From Candidatus Moraniibacteriota bacterium (GTDB lineage: Bacteria; Patescibacteriota; Minisyncoccia; Moranbacterales; DUUL01): a stretch of 32,482 nucleotides of DNA. This document shows positions 17,561-25,579 of the stretch, piece by piece. Each line of letters starts with the position of its first letter. The stretch's first letter is position 1. The stretch covers positions 67,300 through 99,781 of the forward strand of contig JALVDV010000005.1 in the NCBI GenBank assembly GCA_027008775.1, read 5' to 3'. Position numbers and translations under genes: made by a program. The notes under the pieces were generated by a model. The model searched no databases and was not told the DNA's origin. It was given only the letters and a program-made list of their open reading frames with translations.

Positions 17561-18758
17561 CCGGTGAACTGGAAATTACAGTTCTTGTTTTTTTGTTATT
17601 TTGTTGGCATTCGCTCCATTCCGAATAAGTGAAATCCGTGCAAGTGGGAAGACTGGTATCAACTGTAAAACTGTTTACATTCAGAGGACTGGATTGATTG
17701 CCGGCTTCATCGGTAACGGTGATGGTACAATTGGAATGTGCCCCATTGTCCAAATGATTGAAAGTGATGGTGTTGTTACCGACAACTGCGTTAGTTGTGG
17801 AAGATGAACAATCTCCGGCATAAGTAATCGCACCGGCCTCGGTTGAATTAAATGTGTAGTCAGGTGTATCATCGTTGGTGGGATTATCAACGGGAGTAAC
17901 CTCGTTAAGAGTCGGCGTAACAGTGTCTATTCTGAATGGACTAACGGAGATAGTGGAAGACAGACCGGTGCCGGAATCTGTGACGGTTAAAGAACAATCA
18001 TTATAATCGCCATCAGGCATGGGGTTGCTGGCGGTTGCACTGTTGTTACCGGCTCCCACACTGTTGTGTGTCTCCGAAAAATAACCATCACAAGCTCCTC
18101 CCCAATCGGGTGTACCTAAGTCAACATTGTTACTGTAACTGAAAACATAAGTGGGGGTGTTATTATTGGTTGGGGTGGGAACGGGGGTTACTTCTGTAAT
18201 CACCGGTGGTGAATCGTTTTGATGGGTAACAGTGGCGCCGGTTAACGTGCCAGTATTAATATCCCCCTCGGAATTCTCGCTCATTTCATTAACCCTGATG
18301 CTTAGTTGCGTGCTACCGGGAGTGAAAGTGGCGGTTGTTTTCAAATGTATTGTGATTATATTTTGGTTTGGACCCATGGTGCCATTATCAGCTATCATAC
18401 CGGCGAAACGAAAATGACCGGCGGCAATATCATCAACATTTGAACCCATGGTATAATCTTGAGTATCATCACCTTTGTGAAAGCCCTTGCCGTCATCGGC
18501 ATTAGGGTCTTCTCCTTGACTGGTATCAACAGTAATATAGGCTGGATCAAAATCGAGATACATATTAAAACTGTTTAGATGTTTGCTACCGGTGTCAACA
18601 TAAACCTTTACATCAAAATTCTGATTTTCCGGTTGATTTTGGTTAGCCGGTATAATCCAAACATCACCTTCAGCGGCCAAGGAAGTACCGGCAGCAATGA
18701 TGAAGGTCACTGTAGCTACAACGATGATATTCAAAAATTTGAGTACTTTGTTTTTCAT
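17511..18758 (-). CDS. Secreted cohesin-like domain protein with Ig-like repeats and truncated TSP1-like motif
   Basis: 415 aa; signal peptide; GDVWIIPANQNQPENQNFDVKVYVDTGSKHLNSFNMYLDFDPAYITVD...GHFRFAGMI...IITIHLKTTATFTPGSTQLSIRVNEMSE resembles cohesin; two ITEVTPV..PTNDDTPDYTF-type repeats. Confidence 0.65.
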   Translation of the reverse strand: MKNKVLKFLNIIVVATVTFIIAAGTSLAAEGDVWIIPANQNQPENQNFDVKVYVDTGSKHLNSFNMYLDFDPAYITVDTSQGEDPNADDGKGFHKGDDTQDYTMGSNVDDIAAGHFRFAGMIADNGTMGPNQNIITIHLKTTATFTPGSTQLSIRVNEMSENSEGDINTGTLTGATVTHQNDSPPVITEVTPVPTPTNNNTPTYVFSYSNNVDLGTPDWGGACDGYFSETHNSVGAGNNSATASNPMPDGDYNDCSLTVTDSGTGLSSTISVSPFRIDTVTPTLNEVTPVDNPTNDDTPDYTFNSTEAGAITYAGDCSSSTTNAVVGNNTITFNHLDNGAHSNCTITVTDEAGNQSSPLNVNSFTVDTSLPTCTDFTYSEWSECQQNNKKTRTVISSSPDGCVGGVSGAGGRLCL

Positions 18759-18813
18759 TTGTTTTTACTTTAATTTAATCAATTCAATAACTTTAATTAA
18801 TTGGGTAACAATC

Positions 18814-20247
18814 TTAGTATCTGGAAAATCTGGCAAATTTGGCGAAAACAGCTATATTGTATTGTTCATCGTCGCCTTGATTCTGCATAGCCGTACGAAT
18901 GTAATGCAATATACTTTCCCTTGAGGAGGAATGAGAGTACTCTTGTAATTCCAACCATTCATAGAGAGTGGCCGCATCATCATTATAAACCCCACCGCTA
19001 CCATCTATATAATTGGAAAATGTTATGTTATTGGGGTCAATAACCGCCCCACTGGTAAAAGTATTAGCTAAGTATTGTAATTTTTCCTCGGTCCATTGGT
19101 TTCTTAAACCGGCATCATACAAGGAGAAAACAAATTCTGCCAGACGCGCTCCGTGATTTACATCTTCCATTCTATCTTGAGAATTGGGATCAACATCGGC
19201 CGGCCAATAATACCAAGTTAAAAAATGATCGTTTTGGCCGGAAGTTTGTTGGGTGGTGTTCCACCAAATATAGTTGCCAACTTGGGTAACGATATCTCGA
19301 TAAGTATCATTAGCGTGTCCGTCAGCTATGCTGGCTCGATACATTTCAACCAAAGGTTCGGCAATTATGACCGTTAAATTAATAGGGGCTTCTCGGTTGG
19401 AATAATCCAAACTATCCTCTATATGACCGTTGGGATATTGATAATATGTACCTGTTGTGCCATCGCCGTAGGGCGAATCACCATCGTTAACGAAGGGATT
19501 TTGAATACTGTAAAGTTGTTCAACCATATCATAATATCTGTCTGCGTGTGCTCCGAATTCGGGCTGAAGATTGGGATCTTCCTTAACAATTCTGGCAAAA
19601 GCGGCCAGTGGGTAGGCATATAAAGCGTTTGCCAACATTTCAGAATAGCGAGCCTGTCCATCTTGACCAAAACTTTCTCTAAATCCCCAACCGGGCAAAA
19701 CCGTACCGGTGCGATCATCAATCCTGTTGGTGAGAATATCATTGCCATCGGCCACAATTTCCAACAGTTCATCCAATTTGCGAAGGAGGCGAACATCATA
19801 GGAAGCTTCATACATATCAATGTAAGCTCTCATATAGGCGCCGTGATCCCAACCACTGGGATGATCATCAACGCCAAACTTTCCGACGAAATAATCGTTC
19901 TTAAGATCTTCATGTTGGCCGAGAAACCATTGTACCTCTTGCGTCAGATCGGGAAAATTGTTGTCGCACCAACCATTGTCGTCAACCGGTAATCCCAAGG
20001 AATAACGGAAAAGAAGTTGGGCATCGGTTTGGTTGATCTGATTGTCGCAGTTGACATCGCCGGTGGTAGCTGTGTCTACCCAGTTTGTGCCGGATAAATC
20101 ATTATTTAAGATTTTACGCATGGTTAAGCTGGCATCAAGAACACTTATTTTTCCGGAATTATTAACATCGGCACGAATGGTGTTGTCCGCTTGGGCAACA
20201 GAAGTAAAAAGTAAAAGAAATAGAATTATAATTAATGTTTTTTTCAT
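18814..20247 (-). CDS. Secreted dockerin-domain protein with alpha/alpha-toroid (glycosidase/lyase-like) module
   Basis: 477 aa; signal peptide; duplicated dockerin Ca2+ motifs ADVNNSGKISVLDASLTMRKIL and GDVNCDNQINQTDAQLLFRYSLGLP; helical repeat domain follows. Confidence 0.65.
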   Translation of the reverse strand: MKKTLIIILFLLLFTSVAQADNTIRADVNNSGKISVLDASLTMRKILNNDLSGTNWVDTATTGDVNCDNQINQTDAQLLFRYSLGLPVDDNGWCDNNFPDLTQEVQWFLGQHEDLKNDYFVGKFGVDDHPSGWDHGAYMRAYIDMYEASYDVRLLRKLDELLEIVADGNDILTNRIDDRTGTVLPGWGFRESFGQDGQARYSEMLANALYAYPLAAFARIVKEDPNLQPEFGAHADRYYDMVEQLYSIQNPFVNDGDSPYGDGTTGTYYQYPNGHIEDSLDYSNREAPINLTVIIAEPLVEMYRASIADGHANDTYRDIVTQVGNYIWWNTTQQTSGQNDHFLTWYYWPADVDPNSQDRMEDVNHGARLAEFVFSLYDAGLRNQWTEEKLQYLANTFTSGAVIDPNNITFSNYIDGSGGVYNDDAATLYEWLELQEYSHSSSRESILHYIRTAMQNQGDDEQYNIAVFAKFARFSRY

Positions 20248-20400
20248 TTATTTTTTGTTTTTTAAAGTATGTTAATATCTTCATTGGTAGTATATTCCTT
20301 TTGGAGGTGAATGTAAATTCAATTCCAATTTAAATTTTAGTTGAATAAAGAAAGTGTTGTGATTTTCTGGACAAACCTTGTTTTTTGTATTATTTTGAAG

Positions 20401-20740
20401 ACACAATTTTAAAACCCTTTGACGGCGACTATCATCGCCGGAGTGTTGGTTGGACAGACATTATAAAGTTTGTACCGAGAAACCCAAACAACACAGGGTG
20501 CGGAAAGAAAGGTTTAGGTTTCAGGACAGTTGACGGTTTAAACGCTACACCAAAACAAATACCTTGTTATTCTGGGATTGCAACAAAACAGATAGTTCAA
20601 CTGCTACAGTTTAAACCGAGTAGAATCCGTCGGTGGGCGCCCGTAAGCGTCAAAACGAAGAGCGTTTTGTTTAGACGCTGAAGTAAGGTGGTACCACGGT
20701 TTTAATCGTCCTTAGACAAGTTTTGTTTAAGGCGTTTTTT
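20401..20740 (+). promoter_or_regulatory. T-box riboswitch leader (Ile) with terminator, upstream of ileS
   Basis: Hairpin CGGCGA-CUAUCA-UCGCCG (20423-20440) displaying AUC; Stem III-like AGCGUCAAAACG aagag CGUUUUGuuuaGACGCU; antiterminator UAAGG-UGGUACC-ACG-guuuuaau-CGU-CCUUA (20684-20714); competing terminator 20707-20740 with T6. Confidence 0.85.
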
Positions 20741-20742
20741 AG

Positions 20743-20783
20743 TTACCACGAATTTACAAATAAGCTACAAATCTACGAATTTT
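20743..20783. repeat. Left inverted repeat flanking the GxxExxY gene
   Basis: ttaccacgaatttacaaataagctacaaatctacgaatttt; similar to the reverse complement of 21265-21304. Confidence 0.75.
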
Positions 20784-20867
20784 AATTTGGTTTTAAATTT
20801 TAGTGTTGACTGTAGTCGTTGTTGATTTGTTTATGCTTAGAAACAGTAAAAAATCTGATGCAAATTT

Positions 20868-21257
20868 ATGAAAGGAAAAATTATCTATAAAGAATTGAGC
20901 TATCAAGTAATGGGAGTTGTTTTTGAGGTGTACAATGAGCTTGGTTATGGTTATCAAGAAAAATATTATGAAAAAGCAATTGCCAAAGCTTTTGATAAAA
21001 AAGGGATTGCTTATAAGCGACAAGTGGCTTATAAAATCAAATTTAAAGGGGGATTTATTGGGATACAATATCTTGATTTTTTGATTGACGACAAAATCGT
21101 ACTAGAGCTTAAGAAGGGAAACTACTTCCCGAAGAGAAATATTGAACAAGTTAAAAGATATTTAAATGTAACAAATAAACAATTGGCTATTTTAGTAAAT
21201 TTTACATCTACAAATGTAAAATCATTAAGAGTATTAAATATTAATAATAAATCTTAA
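20868..21257 (+). CDS. GxxExxY protein (PD-(D/E)XK nuclease superfamily-like)
   Basis: 129 aa; motif GYQEKYY, and DFLIDDKIVLELKKG (D...ExK). Confidence 0.9.
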   Translation: MKGKIIYKELSYQVMGVVFEVYNELGYGYQEKYYEKAIAKAFDKKGIAYKRQVAYKIKFKGGFIGIQYLDFLIDDKIVLELKKGNYFPKRNIEQVKRYLNVTNKQLAILVNFTSTNVKSLRVLNINNKS

Positions 21258-21264
21258 ATCTTCT

Positions 21265-21304
21265 GCATTTGTAAATTTGTAGTAGATTTGTAGATTCGCG
21301 GTAA
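21265..21304. repeat. Right inverted repeat flanking the GxxExxY gene, abutting the ileS start
   Basis: gcatttgtaaatttgtagtagatttgtagattcgcggtaa. Confidence 0.75.
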
Positions 21305-21306
21305 AT

Positions 21307-24300
21307 ATGAAAAAAGAAAAACATACACCATTCAAACCCGTTGATTCTTCCAGAAAACTTCCGGAGATGGAAGAAGAAATTTTGAAGTTTTGGAATGAAC
21401 ACAAAATTTTTGAAAAGTCGGTGGAAAACAGAAAAACCGGTGATGATGACAATTTGTATAGTTTTTATGACGGACCGCCTTTTGCCACCGGCCTGCCTCA
21501 CTACGGACATATTGTGGGGACTTTTATCAAGGACACCGTTCCTCGCTATTGGACAATGAAAGGGAGATACATCCCTCGCAAGTGGGGCTGGGATTGTCAC
21601 GGTTTACCAATTGAAAATTTGGTGGAAAAAGAACTGGGTAGCAAAACCAAAAAGGAAATAGAGGAGCTGGGAGTAGAGAAATTCAACAATCTTTGTCGCT
21701 CCAAGGTTTTAGAGTTTGCCGACGAGTGGAAAAAAATTATAAATCGTTTGGGTCGTTGGGTGGATATGGAACATCCTTACCGCACTATGGATAGAGATTT
21801 TATGGAGAGCGTTTGGTGGGTTTTTAAGGAATTGTGGCAGAGAGATTTGATTTACTATGATTATCGCTCTATGCATATTTGTCCTCGTTGCGAGACTACG
21901 CTTTCCCAGTCGGAAGTAAGCGAGGGTTATAAGAATGTGAAGGATTTGTCGGTGATTGCTAAGTTCGAACTAGAAGAAGGACAAAAAATAAATGGGGAGG
22001 ATGTTGAAAAAAATACGTATGTTTTAGCCTGGACAACAACTCCTTGGACCCTTCCGGGAAATGTTGCTTTGGCGGTGGGAAAGGATATTGATTATGTTTT
22101 AGTAGAGAAAAAAAATGAGAATACCGACAAACCGGAACAATTTATTTTGGCGGAAAACAGATTGAAAGAGGTTTTTGGAGATGAAAATCAGGAATATAAA
22201 GTTATTGACGAATTTAAAGGAAAAGATTTAATCGGGCTAAAATACAAACCACTGTGGGATATTTATGCCAATGACAAAAATTTAGAAAATAGAAAAAATG
22301 GTTGGCAGGTTTATGATGCTGATTTTGTAACAACTGACGAAGGAACGGGTGTGGTGCATATTGCTCCGGCGTTTGGGGAAGACGATATGAATTTGGGTAA
22401 AGAAAAAAATCTTCCCTTCGTGCAACATGTGGCGATGAATGGAGTGGTGGATGAAAAAGTGGAAGCCATCGGCGGACTAAATGTTAAACCGATTGATAAT
22501 CCGCAAGCAACCGATGTGGAAGTGATTAAATATTTGGCCGGCAAGGGATTATTGTTCGCCAAAGAAAAATACGAACACAGCTATCCTCACTGTTGGCGTT
22601 GCGATACGCCGTTGATTAATTACGCGACGGGGAGTTGGTTTGTGGCGGTAACTAAAATTAAAAAGCAACTTTTGGAGAATGCCAAAGATATTAATTGGAC
22701 GCCAAAACATATTAAAGAAGGTCGTTTTGGCAAGTGGTTGGCAGGCGCCCGAGATTGGTCTATTTCCCGGCAACGTTTTTGGGCCAGTGTAATTCCCGTT
22801 TGGACCTGTGAAAAATGTGGGCAACGAGAGGTTTTTGGTTCTGTGGCAGAAGTGGAAAGTAAGTTGAAATCATTTTTTCTTCTGCGCCACGGCGAAGCGG
22901 AGCATAATATTCATGATATACTATCCGGAAAGGTCGGCGACCGTTATTTTTTAACTGAAAAGGGCATAGCTGATGTGAAAAAGGCAGCGCAAAGACTAAA
23001 AAAAACAGGGGTTGATTTAATTATTGCTTCCGATTTAGATCGCACCAAACAAACCGCTGAGATTGTGGCAGAAATAACCGGGGCAAAAATTGTTTTTGAC
23101 AAAAGACTGAGAGAAATTGATTTTGGCGAATATGAAGGCAAGAAAGAAAGTGATTTAAAAGATTTTATTGCTGATTGGTATAAAGTGCGAGAAGATTTTG
23201 CTTTTCCCAAGGGAGAGAGCTGGGAGAGTCTGTTTGAGCGCGCCAAAGATTTTTATGAACATATGATGGCCAACTACTATGACAAGAGGGTGGTTGTTGT
23301 TTCTCACGGGGACACCTTGGTTGCCTTGGAAGCTGTTTTGGAAAATAAAGATGACATTTATTCCGCCATAAGAAAAATCTTGAAAAGCGCCTACCCGCAG
23401 AAAGCGGAATTGATTGAAAAATCTTATCGTCTAACTGATTTACACAAACACATTGTTGACAAGATTGGTTTCGCTTGTTCAGAGTGTGACGGAACAATGA
23501 AGCGGGTGCCGGATGTTTTGGATACTTGGTTTGATAGTGGTTCTATGCCCTATGGACAACAACACTACCCTTTTGATAACAAGGAGACTTTTGAAAAAGG
23601 TTTTCCGGCGGATTTTATTGCCGAGGGAATTGACCAGACACGAGCTTGGTTTTACTACTTACATGTAGTCGCCGGAGGAATCTTTAATAAAAAGGCTTTT
23701 AAGAATGTAATTGTTAACGGCATTGTTTTGGCGGAGGATGGACAAAAAATGTCCAAAAAATTGAAGAATTATCCGGATCCGATGGAGATGGTACAAAAAT
23801 ATGGTTCCGATCCGCTACGATTTTATTTAATGCAATCTCCAGTGATTAATGCCAATGATTTAAATTTTAGCGAAAAAGATTTGGCGGAAATTGCCCGGGG
23901 AATGTTTAGAATGCTTTGGCAAAGCTATAGTTTTTTTGTGATGTATGCCAATATTGATAAGTTCACAGTTCCCCACTTCGCCAAGGCTTCGTGGGGCAAG
24001 CGCGGTTTACAGTTCACGGAAAGTAAAAATATCTTGGACCGGTGGCTGGTTTCAGAGTTACATCAGTTGATTAAAGAAGTAAATAAACGAATGGAGAATT
24101 ATGAGTTGATGCAGGCCACTCGTTTGTTTGCGCCATTTATAGACAATTTATCCAATTGGTATATTCGTCGCTCCCGAAAACGATTTTGGAAGAGTGAAAA
24201 TGATACTGACAAAAACCAGGCTTATGCCACTTTGTATTATGTCTTAGTGGAGCTGGCAAAGACGATCGCTCCTTTTGCGCCGTTTATTGCTGAAGAGATT

Positions 24301-25083
24301 TACCGGAATTTGGTTCACGGTTCCCCACTTCGCCAAGGCTTCGTGGGGCAGGAACAGTTCACAGTTCACGGTAACAAAAAATTAGTTCACAGTTCACAGT
24401 TCGCGGTTCATAGTAATAAAAAAAGTGGAAGCTCAGGCGAGGTGATGGAGCGAGGTGTTAGCCAATCTAACGAGTCGTTAACCGATATATCTGTGCATTT
24501 GGCGGATTACCCAGTGGCTGATGATGATTTAATTGACGATGAATTGAATAAAAAAATGGGCTTGGTGCGGGAAATTATCAGTGAGGGATTAAAATTGCGG
24601 GCCAGAACACAAATTAAAGTGCGACAACCTTTGGCGCGACTGTCTATTGCAACGGCAGGCACTGACGCTGACTTTCTGCAAACTGAGGTTGAGTTAATGG
24701 AAATCATTAAGGAAGAGCTAAATGTTAAAGAAGTGGCTCAAGAGAAATTTATTTTTAATAAAGACGCAAAAAATATGGGCGAAGTAGGTGGAATAAAGAT
24801 TGCTTTGGTTACCGAGATTACACCGGCGTTAAAATTGGAAGGACAAGCGCGAGAAATTATTCGCTTCATTCAGCAAATGCGTAAAGAAGCGGATTATCAA
24901 TTAGATGATCGGATTGAAGTAAGCTATCAGGGTTTGAATGAAGTTTTTGAAAAATTTGGCGATCTAATCAGCCATGAAACCTTGGCTAAAAATCTTTCAT
25001 CTCGGCCTTTAAACGGTTTTGACTTAGAAAAAGAAATTGAAATTGACAAAACAATAGTTAAGTTACAAATAAGAAAGAAGTAA
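21307..25083 (+). CDS. ileS: Isoleucyl-tRNA synthetase with inserted histidine phosphatase domain
   Basis: 1258 aa; HYGH motif (GLPHYGHIVGT), DGQKMSKKLKNYPDP, DTWFDSGSMPYGQQHYPF; insertion with RHGEAEHN, SDLDRTKQTAEI, REIDFGEYEG, SHGDT between residues ~521 and ~708. Confidence 0.95.
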   Translation: MKKEKHTPFKPVDSSRKLPEMEEEILKFWNEHKIFEKSVENRKTGDDDNLYSFYDGPPFATGLPHYGHIVGTFIKDTVPRYWTMKGRYIPRKWGWDCHGLPIENLVEKELGSKTKKEIEELGVEKFNNLCRSKVLEFADEWKKIINRLGRWVDMEHPYRTMDRDFMESVWWVFKELWQRDLIYYDYRSMHICPRCETTLSQSEVSEGYKNVKDLSVIAKFELEEGQKINGEDVEKNTYVLAWTTTPWTLPGNVALAVGKDIDYVLVEKKNENTDKPEQFILAENRLKEVFGDENQEYKVIDEFKGKDLIGLKYKPLWDIYANDKNLENRKNGWQVYDADFVTTDEGTGVVHIAPAFGEDDMNLGKEKNLPFVQHVAMNGVVDEKVEAIGGLNVKPIDNPQATDVEVIKYLAGKGLLFAKEKYEHSYPHCWRCDTPLINYATGSWFVAVTKIKKQLLENAKDINWTPKHIKEGRFGKWLAGARDWSISRQRFWASVIPVWTCEKCGQREVFGSVAEVESKLKSFFLLRHGEAEHNIHDILSGKVGDRYFLTEKGIADVKKAAQRLKKTGVDLIIASDLDRTKQTAEIVAEITGAKIVFDKRLREIDFGEYEGKKESDLKDFIADWYKVREDFAFPKGESWESLFERAKDFYEHMMANYYDKRVVVVSHGDTLVALEAVLENKDDIYSAIRKILKSAYPQKAELIEKSYRLTDLHKHIVDKIGFACSECDGTMKRVPDVLDTWFDSGSMPYGQQHYPFDNKETFEKGFPADFIAEGIDQTRAWFYYLHVVAGGIFNKKAFKNVIVNGIVLAEDGQKMSKKLKNYPDPMEMVQKYGSDPLRFYLMQSPVINANDLNFSEKDLAEIARGMFRMLWQSYSFFVMYANIDKFTVPHFAKASWGKRGLQFTESKNILDRWLVSELHQLIKEVNKRMENYELMQATRLFAPFIDNLSNWYIRRSRKRFWKSENDTDKNQAYATLYYVLVELAKTIAPFAPFIAEEIYRNLVHGSPLRQGFVGQEQFTVHGNKKLVHSSQFAVHSNKKSGSSGEVMERGVSQSNESLTDISVHLADYPVADDDLIDDELNKKMGLVREIISEGLKLRARTQIKVRQPLARLSIATAGTDADFLQTEVELMEIIKEELNVKEVAQEKFIFNKDAKNMGEVGGIKIALVTEITPALKLEGQAREIIRFIQQMRKEADYQLDDRIEVSYQGLNEVFEKFGDLISHETLAKNLSSRPLNGFDLEKEIEIDKTIVKLQIRKK
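23961..24019. repeat. Palindromic repeat copy inside ileS (frame A)
   Basis: gttcacagttCCCCACttcgccaaggcttcGTGGGGcaagcgcggtttacagttcacgg; core 23971-23996; translated TVPHFAKASWGK. Confidence 0.85.
24312..24414. repeat. Palindromic repeat copy plus tandem gttcacagttcac inside ileS (frame B)
   Basis: ggttcacggttCCCCACttcgccaaggcttcGTGGGGcaggaacagttcacagttcacgg...; core 24323-24348; translated GSPLRQGFVGQ. Confidence 0.85.
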
Positions 25084-25213
25084 ACACTTTTTTTACCCAT
25101 TTTATTGTTTATACCGATACCGGTTATTTATACCGATACCGGTGGGCGTTTGGCGACTAAAGTCTAATGTTATACAAAATTTATTATTATTATGATTTAT
25201 TATTATGCTTGAC

Positions 25214-25252
25214 ATGCTCGATATTGACGATCGTCAACATCGAGCATTTTTT
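25214..25252 (+). terminator. Strong rho-independent terminator downstream of ileS
   Basis: ATGCTCGATaTTGACgatcGTCAAcATCGAGCATtttttg. Confidence 0.8.
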
Positions 25253-25579
25253 GTTCTTTTTGTTCCTTTTATTCTTTTTGTTCTTTTTTATTCTTTTTTG
25301 TTTTTTCATTTTCTTTGGTTTTTGTTTTGCCTCTAATTTTTTATTTGTTTTTTGTTTGTTTTTATTTTCTTATGTTTTAGTTTTGTGCTTTAATTTCTGT
25401 TTTAATTCAAATTTATTTTATATTTTCATGACAATTTTGTGTCTCGTTTTCTGTGACAATTTTATAGCCTTATAAATTTTGTAATTTTGCGAACGCAGGC
25501 TTTGTATATTTGCAACATTTTGTCTTTTTGCAATAGCAATAACAAGCAATAATAGAGTTAAATAAAATATAAAAAAGTA

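Noticed and set aside
20385-20681. 98-aa ORF in the ileS leader
   Set aside because: Overlaps the T-box structural elements; composition fits structured RNA, not protein.
22861-23430. ileS as two separate genes or an assembly chimera with a phosphatase gene
   Set aside because: Reading frame is continuous on both sides and IleRS motifs resume precisely after the insertion; chimera would be unlikely to keep frame twice, though reads should be checked.
24360-24412. Tandem gttcacagttcac considered as a CRISPR array or VNTR
   Set aside because: No regular spacers; better explained as flanks of the palindromic repeat family.
25167-25475. 102-aa plus-strand ORF rich in Phe/Leu/Tyr
   Set aside because: It is translation of a T-rich tract and overlaps a strong terminator hairpin (25214-25247); no SD and no domain-like composition.
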